From: Clusia tigrina
Lineage: Eukaryota > Arthropoda > Insecta > Diptera > Clusiidae
Assembly: GCA_920105625.2 (NCBI GenBank)
Contig: OV050030.1
Span: 344,641,131 to 344,705,130 of the forward strand
Length of the DNA stretch: 64,000 nucleotides
Direction: 5' to 3'
Position numbers and translations under genes: made by a program
Notes under the pieces: model-generated
What the model saw: the letters and a program-made list of their open reading frames with translations, nothing else
Database searches by the model: none
Told to the model about the DNA's origin: nothing
Shown here: positions 54,830 to 63,771 of the stretch, one piece after another
How the letters are laid out: every line of letters begins with the position of its first letter
Numbering within the stretch: position 1 is the stretch's first letter

Positions 54830-55150
54830 TACTGAAAATTTATTACAATGTCGCATAATTATTTTACTGTGGATGGGAAGCTATTTTGAATTTTATTTTC
54901 TTTGTTCTCTAATAAGAGAACAGAAAATAAGGAAATGAAACATTTTTAATAAATGTCGCATTCGCTTGTAATATAAAATAATTTTTTTTGTATACTGAAA
55001 ATTTATTACAATATCGCATAATTATTTTATTGTGGATTCCGGGATATTTTAGTTTTATTTTCTTTGTTCTCTAATAAGGGAAATGAAAATATAGAAATGA
55101 AACATTTTTAATAATTGTTGCATTCGCTTGTAATATAAAATCATTTTTTG
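54830..55150 (+). repeat. Tandem repeat, about 171 bp x 2
   Basis: TACTGAAAATTTATTACAAT begins at about 54830 and again near 55001, each followed by TCGCATAATTATTTTA, TGTGGAT, TTCTTTGTTCTCTAATAAG, GAAATGAAACATTTTTAATA and GCATTCGCTTGTAATATAAA. A partial third unit lies upstream (54700-54830). The GCATTCGCTTGTAAT phrase is also the breakpoint in the old Polinton at about 15040. Confidence 0.8.
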
Positions 55151-55208
55151 TATAAAATGCTGGTGAGTTATATTCTTATTCACATTTTAAAAGAAGAAAA
55201 GTAAGAGA

Positions 55209-55501
55209 ATGGAAGCTGAAATGTACTTAGAAACATTGCCTGCATACCTCATAACTGCCAGAGCATTTCTTAAACGCTTCCGGGAGGTGAGCATTGAAAA
55301 TGAGATGGAGGACTTAAATCTGATGAACAGGAATATCTCCCTGCGGAAGGAGATAGAAGTTTTAGCGGACAAAATGAACGAATACTGTGAACGTTACATT
55401 TTTGTGGTGAGTTTTTTTCTTTTTTTTAATTTTCTACTGACTTGTTATTTATTAATGTTTTTTTTTCTCTTTTTTCTTTCCAGCTTGTTAATTTAGAATA
55501 A
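55209..55501 (+). CDS. Polinton small two-exon gene
   Basis: Exon 1 is 55209-55406 (MEAEMYLETLPAYLITARAF and so on to CERYIFV), the intron 55407-55483, and exon 2 55484-55501 (LVNLE, then TAA). The donor is GTG|GTGAGT and the acceptor TTTTCTTTCCAG| after a strong pyrimidine tract; phase 0. The product is 71 residues, acidic, mostly helical with a likely coiled segment (ENEMEDLNLMNRNISLRKEI). A diverged homologue at 14737-14957 keeps the donor. Without splicing, the frame continues into a hydrophobic Phe/Leu tail, so an alternative membrane-anchored form is possible. Function unknown. Confidence 0.72.
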
Positions 55502-55690
55502 TATATTATTTTATATTTTAATTTTAAATAATATATTATATTATAATTGTTATAAATGAAAAACAATTAATTAAAAATAAAAATAAAACAAAAGAATATC
55601 TTTTTCTTTTCCTTTTTTTCATTACGTTCATATATTTAAAAATAAGAAAATTCATACATACAAGCATATATAGACTTGCGTTACATAATT

Positions 55691-56211
55691 CAGCGCCAAG
55701 CGAGCACAACAGACCGAACGCAGCTGTTTTATTATCAGTAAATACCAAACTGTGTTGAACTTGAACTTGAACGCTGCTCAGCGCCAAGCGATCACATCAG
55801 ACCGAACGCAGCTGCTTTCTTATCAGTAAATACCAAAATGTGTTGAGCTGGAACTTGGGGGCAGCTGCAAACACAGGGGCGGGAGGTGTGAGTAAATACT
55901 GTGTTGAACTTTTAGTTTAAAAGAAACTTGTGGTGATCAATAGCAAACAAAGGGGCGGGGGCATGAGGAAATTTCAATTCATGAAAACTTTCTTATAGCA
56001 AAGACACAAACCAAAACACAGCTTCCCACAAAAGCTCCCTCCCATCATAGCAAAGACACAAACCAGAGCTTTCCACAAAAAACTTCCAACAAAAAACTCA
56101 CCGCCAGATGGCGCCTCTAAAAGCTTTCGACTTAATGGTTTTTTGGAGAATTTAGAGACCCATAAGAAAATACATGCGTTTTTGATCCAGAACATACATT
56201 GTTTAGCTACT
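55691..56211 (-). repeat. Polinton right terminal inverted repeat
   Basis: Pairs with 39534-40067. The outer end AGCTACT (56211) is the complement of AGTAGCT. Lacks the 14-bp insertion of the left repeat. Confidence 0.93.
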
Positions 56212-56217
56212 AAGTGT
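56212..56217 (+). repeat. Polinton target-site duplication, right (AAGTGT)
   Basis: Identical to 39528-39533. Unrelated flanking DNA (TAAACGAAAGTGACACG) follows; 56218-56360 holds nothing recognised. Confidence 0.92.
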
Positions 56218-56360
56218 TAAACGAAAGTGACACGAAATACGAAACGCACGCACCCAATAACTTCACGTCAATGAACGACGGTTAATGTTTTGAATCCTAG
56301 AGCTGTAGGGAGAAAGGCTTCAGAGCGAACAAATTTAGGGTTATATGGGAGGTAACCCCC

Positions 56361-57916
56361 CCAAAAAGTCTACGTACAACATATGAAAATATCAAATTGG
56401 AGTTATTTATTAAATTTCGGGATGATTTTTTAAAATTTTGTTAAAGCCGTATCAGTCTTTTAAGTTTACTATTAATTTGCAAAAAAAAAAAAATTAAATA
56501 AAAAAAATTCGTAAAAACAACAACAAACAAAAAATAACTGAACTTAAATCCAAAAATATCGAAATTGATTGCAGAAAAGTCTACGTACAAAAAGCATAAA
56601 GGTACTAATTGAGACAAAAAACAAAATTATTCCAAAATATCAAGGTTATTACTTAATTAATGGTATGTGTATTTCTAAATACTTCGAAATTTTAAGAAAA
56701 AAATCAATTGGAAATAATTTTTTGTGATTGAAGCTAAACGAAAGGAAATCAATGTCAGTGAACGAAAGATCATGGTGTATCTTTGGCAAGAAGGGAAAAG
56801 ATAGCGTGAAATTTGCGCAGTTGTAGACCGGGCACGCTCTTCTATACAAACAGTTATTAATATCTTCCAAAAGAGGGTAAATTAACCTCAAAACCACGCT
56901 CTGGTCGTCCATCACTATTAAGTAGCAGGGACACCCAGGGTCCAATAGGGTAAGTAAAAGACAATACACGACTAATGGCAGCAGAACTGGCAAAGGATGT
57001 TGAGGAAAGGCACATAAAAAAATTATGTGCCGATATTGTACCAAAAATAAAAAAAAAACAACATTAACATGGCCGTATCGTTCGCAAAAAACCGAATGTT
57101 TCAATAATTAACAGACTAAAACGACAAGAATTTCCCCAAAAATATTTAAATGAAGTGGTACCTTCCAAAAAAATCATTTACAGGCACAGTTACACACAGA
57201 GGTAGAGGAGTGATGATCTGGTGAGCATGGCAGATTCAGAAATGGGCAAATTGGAGTTTATTGAGAATTAAATGGACTACCTAATTATTTTCGAATAGAA
57301 GACCAGCACAAAAAATCTTTCCTTAGATCCATCATTTTACTTCCTGTGCAACAATGACCCAGATGCAGCAGATGTAATGAAGCTTTGTGTCCTTTATAAT
57401 GCAACCCATCAGTTGGCACGCCCCCAAAATCACCCGACTTAAATCGGATTGAACATTTATATGGTTAACCAGAACGGCGCATTTGACACCACCATATTTC
57501 CTCGAAGACTATGCTCAAGGACCTCAGTCGGGCCGAGTGGGCAAACATTAGTACCACAGACACCGAAAAATTGGCCTAATAAATGCCGAAATGTTTAGCA
57601 GAGGTGGTTAAGGGAAAGGGTTAGCCAACCAGTTATTCAATTTTATATTTTTATATTAATTCTTAAAAGTATAGTTAATTCTTCCTTTCATTTATATTTT
57701 GTATGTAGACTTTTTCTGCATTGAATTTCGTTCTTTTTGGATTTAAGTTCACTTATTTTTAGTTTGCTGTTGTTTTGCCAAATTTTTGTTTTGCAAAAAT
57801 ACAGTAAATCTATAAGACTATGATACTGCAACAACAACATTTTAAAAAATCATCCCGAAATTTAAAAAATAACTTCAATTTTTATTTTCATATGTTTTAA
57901 TTAGACTTTTTCTGCT
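56361..57916 (+). mobile_element. Tc1-like DNA transposon with IR/DR ends, dead
   Basis: Terminal inverted repeats of about 220-230 bp (56361-56590 and 57699-57916). Each contains an outer and an inner direct repeat of the type GCAGAAAAGTCTACGTACAA (outer left about 56363, inner left 56571, inner right 57699-57719, outer right to 57916). TA follows the right end (57917-57918). This IR/DR design is known from several Tc1-like lineages. The internal gene is heavily mutated. Confidence 0.82.
56690..57610 (+). pseudogene. Tc1-like transposase, heavily decayed
   Basis: Pieces in changing frames: KEINVSERKIMVYLWQEGK, REICAVVDRARSSIQTVINI (paired-type helix-turn-helix), KPRSGRPSLL (GRPR-like AT-hook), RLKRQEFPQKYLNEV, MADSEMGKLEFIEN, NDPDAADVMKLCVLYNATHQL, SPDLNRIEHLYG and LAEVVKGKG. 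The first catalytic Asp region is lost. The middle DND-type and final SPDLN...E regions are recognisable as the DD34E pattern. More than ten stops or shifts. Confidence 0.78.
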
Positions 57917-57925
57917 AAGTGTACA

Positions 57926-57937
57926 TATATATATATA

Positions 57938-57999
<62 letters not shown>

Positions 58000-58004
58000 T
58001 ATAA

Positions 58005-58083
<79 letters not shown>

Positions 58084-58086
58084 TAT
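57926..58086. repeat. (TA)n with AAATA interruptions
   Basis: About 160 bp of TA dinucleotide, broken by TAAATATATAAATATATAAA at 57990-58015. The gypsy 5'-LTR stub begins at 58091 just after ATACAT. Confidence 0.95.
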
Positions 58087-58090
58087 ACAT

Positions 58091-58165
58091 TGCGAGAACC
58101 AAAATTTACAAATATAAATTTTGACTCACAACAAAATCAACGAGCGCCGTTTAGGAAGCGCATAC
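58091..58165 (+). repeat. 5'-LTR stub
   Basis: TGCGAGAACCAAAATTTAC and so on matches the start of the 3' LTR at 61832 (TGTAAGGACCAAAATGTAC) through ACAAAATCAACGAGCGCCG and TTTAGGAA with a few mismatches. After about 67 bp it passes straight into RT coding sequence. Confidence 0.88.
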
Positions 58166-60453
58166 GCGAAGCAAAGTACTCATACACTAGCAGTCTGGAC
58201 CTAAAGAACGGGTATTGGCAAATACCCATGGAGGAAGAAAGCAAACAATACACAGCCTTCACTGTCCCAGGTAGGGGACAATACCAATGGAAGGTCATGC
58301 CCTTCGGGCTACACTCTGCGCCAGCAACTTTCCAGAGAGCTTTGGATAGAATATTAGGCCCCGATTTTGAGCCCTACGCCTTTGCCTACTTAGGCGATAT
58401 AATCGTCACAGGAAAAACTCTTGAGGAACACCAGAAAAATCTTTCCGAAGTTTTCAGGCAATTGCAAGAAGCAAATTTAAAATTGAATCGAGAGAAGTGC
58501 GCTTTTTTCCGCAGCAAGATAAAATATCTTGGTCACATAGTCAGTGAGAAAGGTATCCACACGGACCCTGATAAGGTGGCGGCCATTCGGAAATTAAAAC
58601 CACCACAGAATATACGAGAGCTGCGACGGGGCCTCGGCATTGCATCTTGCTACCAACGCTTCGTACCTGATTTTGCTAAAACCACACACCCCCTGACAGC
58701 ACTATTATAGAAGGGACCGAAGACCAACAAGCAGAGTTCGAGCAGTTAAAGCAACAACTAACAGAGGCCCCAATCCTCACCTGTCCTGACTTCACGCAAA
58801 GATTTATATTACAGACGGACGCTAGTGACTATGGTTTGGGTGCTGTACTTACCCAAGAAATCGACGGAGCAGAGCGGGTAATAGCCGACAGCCGGCACTT
58901 AAATGTAGCGGAGCAGAATTAGAGTACTTAGCCATAGTGTGGGGTATAAGAAAGATGCGGCCATATCTCGAGGGCTACCGGTTCACCGTGATTACAGACC
59001 ATCTGGCGTTAAAATGGTTAAATTCTATTGAGAGTCCTTCGGGACGCATAGCCAGGTGGGCACTGGAACTACACAGCACTCGTTTGAGGTGCAATACAGG
59101 AGGGGAAAACTCAACGTGTTGGCAGACGCCCTCTCGAGACAGCCGATAGAACCTGCACGCGGTGTGAAAGTACAAGAAGAACATGAGCAGAACTGCAACT
59201 GGTGGAGGAAACGTAAGGCGGAAGTAATGGCAGAGCCCATGAAATACGCGGATTATTCCATCGAAGATGGACAACGCTAGAGGCATATCCTAAATCGAGC
59301 AGGCGATGAAGACTGCACTCCATGGAAGTTATGCGTTCCTAGACCATTGAGGGAACGCATTCTAAAAGAAAACCACGATGCAACGACAGCAGGACATCTG
59401 GGTATCCGGAAAACTATCGCCCGGATAGCCAATAGGTACTATTGGCCAGGTTTCTTCAGGGATACTAGCCGATATGTACGCCAGTGTAAACTTTGTCAAG
59501 AGTACAAAAGCAGCCAGCAGCAGCCTGTGGGGAAAATGCTAACCCAAATATCCGATGAACCATGGGGAATCCTCTGCGCAGATTTTGTGGGACCACTACC
59601 TCGTTCCACACACGGGAATACCATGATGGAGGTGTTTTGTGACAAATTCACAAAATGGACAGAAATGGTATCACTCCGGAAAGCCACTACTGAGACTTTA
59701 CAACGGGCCTTCCAGGAACGGATCATTGCACGCTTCGGGGTCCCAAAGATCCTAGTCACAGATAATGCATCTCAGTTCACGAGCAAAGCGTTTCGCAAGT
59801 TCACACAACACTACAGTATACGACATCGATTTACTGCACCTTACATGCCGCAAGAGAACGCGGTTGAGCATACAAATCGTACAGTGAAGACGATGATATC
59901 GCAGTTTGCCAACAAGTAACAGTGAACATGGGACGATCTACTGCCGGAATTAACGCTGGCAATAAACACTAGTGTCTCGGAAACTACGGGATATAACCCC
60001 GCGCACCTAGTACAAGGACGGGAACCATGTTTGCCAATAGCTCTGTACGACGAAGTCACCATAAGAACTGGACAACTAACCAGAAATCGCGACGAGCGAA
60101 CGTCACAACTAAAGGAAATTTACACCCTCGTTAGACACAATTTGGAACGAGCTGCACAGGATCAGGGTAGACATTAAAACTTAAGACATAGAGCATGGAA
60201 ACCTAATATTGGGCAGATGGTATTAATCAAGCAGCACCACCTGTCCAAAGCCACGGATCATTCCGCAGCTAAGTTGGCGTCTCGCTACGATGGCCCATAC
60301 AGAGTAGAAAATTTCATTTCTCCGGTAATAGCACAGCAGGGAGGTAGACGGGGAAAAACTGCCCACATAAGTGAACTTAAACCTTACTGTACACCTGACA
60401 CCAACGACGGTCAAGTTACCCTTCCACGAAGGTCAGGGAATGGGGACAATTAA
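58142..60453 (+). pseudogene. pol: Gypsy pol (RT, RNase H, integrase)
   Basis: RT: YSYTSSLDLKNGYWQIPM (first Asp), FTVPGRGQYQWKVMPFGLHS, and AYLGDIIVTGK, where the usual second residue pair of YxDD reads GD. LGHIVSEKGIHTDPDKV follows. Stop at 58708-58710. RNase H: LQTDASDYGLGAVL, VITDHLALKWLNS and NVLADALSRQP across frames. Integrase (59347-60453): HDATTAGHLG...CKLC zinc module, ADFVGPLPR, VTDNASQFTS and PQENAVEHTNR supply the D,D,E set; stops at about 59917 and 60177; C-terminal SRYDGPYRVENF is a GPY/F module. Dead in several places. Confidence 0.9.
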
Positions 60454-60479
60454 TACAAGAAATCTTATAAAAGAACACG

Positions 60480-61740
60480 TTGACAAAGAATGAGGGAGAA
60501 GCCGAGAAAACAACAAACTACCGTTTTCCTGAGAAACCGCGACACGCTAGTTTCGAGTATAAAGCTCACAGCCACACAGCCAAGATCCCCTTTGAGAAAC
60601 TAGCTGGCAACAAGCAAGTAGCAAGTCAAATTGAAAAAAAAATCCAAGAGAAAAAAAAGATTAACAGTGCAAAAATGGCCTACACAAAAATAACACGTGT
60701 AAGCATTGAGACATCATGGACGAAGGAACTGCCTACACTGGAGATATGTTCATGAGATGAGGACGAAGACCCACAAGAGGAAACACTCCTGGTGTACCCA
60801 ACCTGCGTAGGAGGATTGTGCATCCGGAAAAACGACGTCGCACGGCTACAGAAGGGCCAGTTGCTGAATGATATAATCATAGATTTTTACCTCAAGAGGA
60901 TTTGACATAATCATTCCCCGCTGTCAACAGGAAATATTGTATGTATTTAGCACAAACTTCTCTTCGTGACTTACGAAAGTGCCTGACACGCCCGAAAAAC
61001 AATATCAACGTGTCAATCGATGGACCAAAGACGACAATATTTTCCAGAGGGACTTCATAATGATTCCTATCCACCAAAATCAGCACTGGTATCTCATCAT
61101 CATATGTTTCCCGGGTGCAGCTGCGGCAGGACAACACGGCACTACCATTATAATTTTCGACTCCATGGTAAAGAGATCTTACACACGTGAAGCAGAAGCA
61201 GTCCGACAATACCTGAAGGAGGAATTCAGAGCAAAAATTGGAGAAATGCCACCCGCCACATTTGACGCTAACAATATACCGGTTTATATCCCAAAGACGC
61301 TACAACAACATAACCAGACGGACAGTGGTGTGTTTACCTTGCAAAATGCGGAGAGCTTCTTTACCCAAGCCATAGGCAGCGACGAGTGGGGATCAGCCGA
61401 TCTGAACAAATGGTACACAGATGATACGATCCCGCAGAAGAGACGAGAGATAATCCATATCCTGAAATAACTGTGTCTAAATAAGCCTACCGACTCCCGG
61501 TTAAAATCAGAACCCACTCCAGAAAGGCGAAACTCTTCAGGCAACGAGGAAACCTCTGATGGGAACTGGAAGAGGCAGAAGACGTCACCAACCACACCGA
61601 AGACAACAGACGATTGCACGGCCGACACCCCAGAAACGCGAGATGGTTTTTGAGAACAACGCCGAACAAGATGGACCAAAAGCTACGCAACTACCACCAA
61701 GTCTTCTGCAGGCACTAAAGGTCCACATACCGAGAAAATA
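60480..61740 (+). pseudogene. Ulp1/SENP-like cysteine protease carried by gypsy element
   Basis: A leader frame (60480-60755, Lys-rich) runs past a TGA into CIRKNDVARLQKGQLLNDII and IDFYLKRI, the N-terminal part of a C48 peptidase. After a shift come FSTNFSS, RVNRWTKDDNIFQRDFIMIP, NQHWYLIIICFPG (catalytic His), IIIFDSMV (catalytic Asp), QQHNQTDSGVFTLQNAESFF (Gln; the catalytic Cys position is Ser) to the stop at 61468-61470. A Pro/Thr/Ser-rich tail follows to about 61740. The closest style is SENP6/7-type SUMO proteases. It lies between integrase and the polypurine tract, where env would be. Confidence 0.85.
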
Positions 61741-61816
61741 AGGCAAAGTCCGCTTCAATATACCACCATATCGTATAGTACGCATACGCGAGAGGACTAC
61801 TATCTACTTTCACCGT

Positions 61817-61831
61817 AAAGTGGAGAGGGCG
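61817..61831 (+). promoter_or_regulatory. Polypurine tract
   Basis: AAAGTGGAGAGGGCG directly before the TG of the 3' LTR. It primes plus-strand synthesis in LTR elements. Confidence 0.75.
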
Positions 61832-62477
61832 TGTAAGGACCAAAATGTACAAATATCAATTTTGCCTCACAACAAAATCAACGAGCGCCGTTTAGGAACC
61901 TTTATACACACACACGCCATGAGTAACAAACCCAAGTATGGCATTTCAGAAAATAGCAAAAGCCTACCCGACTAATGCAACGCAACATTGAATTAATATA
62001 TATGGATAATTACAACAAATACACGTAAAGCCAAGAAGTTGAGTACACAGTAGGAACCGAGCTTGCCGAATACGTTCGTTCGCTAAAGAATATATCAACG
62101 ACATGTAGAAACGAATACAAATCACAAATGTAACACGACAGAACGATCGCTACGCATGCCACCAGTACGGACAAAACACAAAGAGAAAAAGAAGAAAATT
62201 ATACATAAAATAATTTGTACCACTGGAATATGTTGAGTGAAGGAAAAAATCCACAAAGGTGAACGAAAGGCAAATGTCCACAATAACAAAACACTATTGA
62301 AGGTCGCCAAAGGACAAATGCTCAGGACAACAACAAAGCGGCGAAGGTGGTCAAAGGACAAACCACTACAATAACAATGAGCATGGCTTAGCAACAAGCG
62401 ACGCTGACCAACGGGAGTGGAACTTCAAACAGCGGCCCGCCAACAACACTATACACTGGCAGTGGTGGTCGTTTAGA

Positions 62478-62486
62478 CTATATAAG
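62478..62486 (+). promoter_or_regulatory. LTR TATA box
   Basis: CTATATAAG in the context TTTAGACTATATAAGCCGTG. Transcription would start near 62505-62512. Confidence 0.65.
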
Positions 62487-62504
62487 CCGTGTAGTTCAAG
62501 CAGG

Positions 62505-62825
62505 AGATCTCTTTTGCTGTATACCGTCGACGAGATCAGACCTCTCGTGTACTCCAATCCGCCGATTAGATCAGAGCTCTTTTGCTACATACCTCGCTGA
62601 CCTTTTGCTCACACTCGTGTCCTCCATACCGCCGACTAGATCAGAGCCTCTTTTGCTGCATATCGACGACTAGATCAGCGCCTCTTTTGCTCCATATCGC
62701 CGACGACATCAGACCTCTCGTGTACTCCAAACCGCCGAATAGATCAGAGCTCTTTTCCTGCATACCGCCGTCGAGATTAGATCTATTTTTCGACATACCG
62801 CCGACTGGACAAGACCTATTCTACT
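62505..62825 (+). repeat. LTR tandem repeat block 1 (about 40-bp units)
   Basis: Units of the form CCGCCGACTAGATCAGAGC, CTCTTTTGCTGCATA and variants recur about seven times, some with CTCTCGTGTACTCC inserted. They lie just downstream of the predicted start, in the R region. Confidence 0.8.
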
Positions 62826-62839
62826 AGACACATACGCTA

Positions 62840-63110
62840 CGAACATAGGTACTCAGTGAGAACATCTGATTATCAATCGTTTTCTTAGTGAGACACAAAC
62901 GATACAGAGACTTAGAAACTTAGTGAGAGTATCTGGTTTTCAATCGGTTTCTCAATAAGACACATACGCTACGAGTACTTGAGGACTTGCTGAGAACATT
63001 AGGTTTTCAATCTTTTTCTCGCTAAGACACATACGCTACCAGAACTTAGAGCCCCAGTGAGAAAATCTGGTTTTCGATCGTTTTCTCACTGAGAGACATA
63101 GATCTGCAAC
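62840..63110 (+). repeat. LTR tandem repeat block 2 (about 75-bp x 4)
   Basis: Four units with CACATACGCTAC, GAACTTAG, GTGAGAACATCTGGTTTTC and AATCGTTTTCTCACTGAGAC variants. The two blocks account for much of the LTR length. Confidence 0.82.
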
Positions 63111-63146
63111 GTGACAGTTCGCCTTTAGGGACGAGAACAACAAAGT

Positions 63147-63375
63147 AAAACCTTAGCTAAGTACGCGAAGAGTAGTACCCCAAGTGATAGACCTAAGATC
63201 AATTTATAGTATTAGAAGGACTAACTAAGTCCGTAGTAGTAAACTTTATTAATATATTTTAAATAAATAAAGAAATTTAAACTAGAATAACCCTGGTGGA
63301 ATTCAATCTATAAATTTTCTGTACACGACCGCTGGAAGCCGCTGAGTCTACTATAGCTATAGAAAAGTAGTCGTT

Positions 63376-63462
<87 letters not shown>

Positions 63463-63536
63463 CGCTTAGCACTTATCACCAGACCGGGGTAAGCTATTCG
63501 GCTATTTTCGCACAGTTTTTTTTACTATCTTGGTAG

Positions 63537-63539
<3 letters not shown>
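63147..63539 (+). repeat. Palindrome 3, left arm
   Basis: The end of the gypsy LTR (63147-63378), a (TA)n tract (63379-63460) and a 79-bp unique segment (63461-63539, CGCGCTTAGCACTTATCACC onward). It pairs with 63596-64000. Sums are 127135 inside and 127147 outside; the 12-bp step is a difference in TA length. Confidence 0.93.

Positions 63540-63595
<56 letters not shown>
63540..63595. repeat. (TA)n loop of palindrome 3
   Basis: About 55 bp of TA at the exact centre of the inverted repeat. Confidence 0.95.
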
Positions 63596-63598
<3 letters not shown>

Positions 63599-63672
63599 CT
63601 ACCAAGATAGTAAAAAAAACTGTGCGAAAATAGCCGAATAGCTTACCCCGGTCTGGTGATAAGTGCTAAGCG

Positions 63673-63771
<99 letters not shown>

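Larger units (their letters stand above)
39534..56211 (+). mobile_element. Polinton/Maverick element, 16.7 kb, near complete
   Basis: Bounded by 521-534-bp terminal inverted repeats with AG...CT ends and a 6-bp duplication. Gene order: DVQGF gene (+), small acidic ORF (-), MISST ORF (-), subterminal repeats, small ORF (+), DNA polymerase B (-), PLA2/protease (-), ATPase (+), acidic gene (+), integrase (+), penton (+), small ORF (+), major capsid (+), two secreted-type paralogues (+), tandem repeats, two-exon small gene (+). Most genes have stops or frame breaks. The full protein set expected of a virus-like Polinton is represented. Confidence 0.95.
58091..63378 (+). mobile_element. Ty3/gypsy retrotransposon with Ulp1-like 3' gene, 5'-deleted
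   Basis: Order: 75-bp 5'-LTR stub, pol (RT, RNase H, integrase), Ulp1/SENP-like ORF, polypurine tract, and a 1547-bp 3' LTR with TG...CA ends. The rest of the 5' LTR, gag, protease and the N-terminal RT are gone, replaced by a direct LTR-RT joint. Both outer ends abut (TA)n, so a target duplication cannot be told from the microsatellite. Confidence 0.9.
61832..63378 (+). repeat. Gypsy 3' LTR, 1547 bp
   Basis: Starts TGTAAGGACC and ends GTCGTTACA. It has a TATA box near 62480, so U3 is about 650 bp, and AATAAATAAAG near 63262-63272 as a likely poly(A) signal, giving a long R and a U5 of about 100 bp. The second half holds two tandem repeat blocks. The last 230 bp form part of palindrome 3. 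Confidence 0.85.

Noticed and set aside
60979..61470. Polinton adenain-like protease as the source of the gypsy ORF
   Set aside because: The motif pattern (WTK...DFIMIPI, HWYL, FDSM, QQHN) is of Ulp1/SENP type and differs from the GTHWVA-type Polinton protease in this window.
63379..63460. Telomeric or satellite DNA
   Set aside because: Pure TA dinucleotide without a telomere-type unit; it is a microsatellite in a palindrome.
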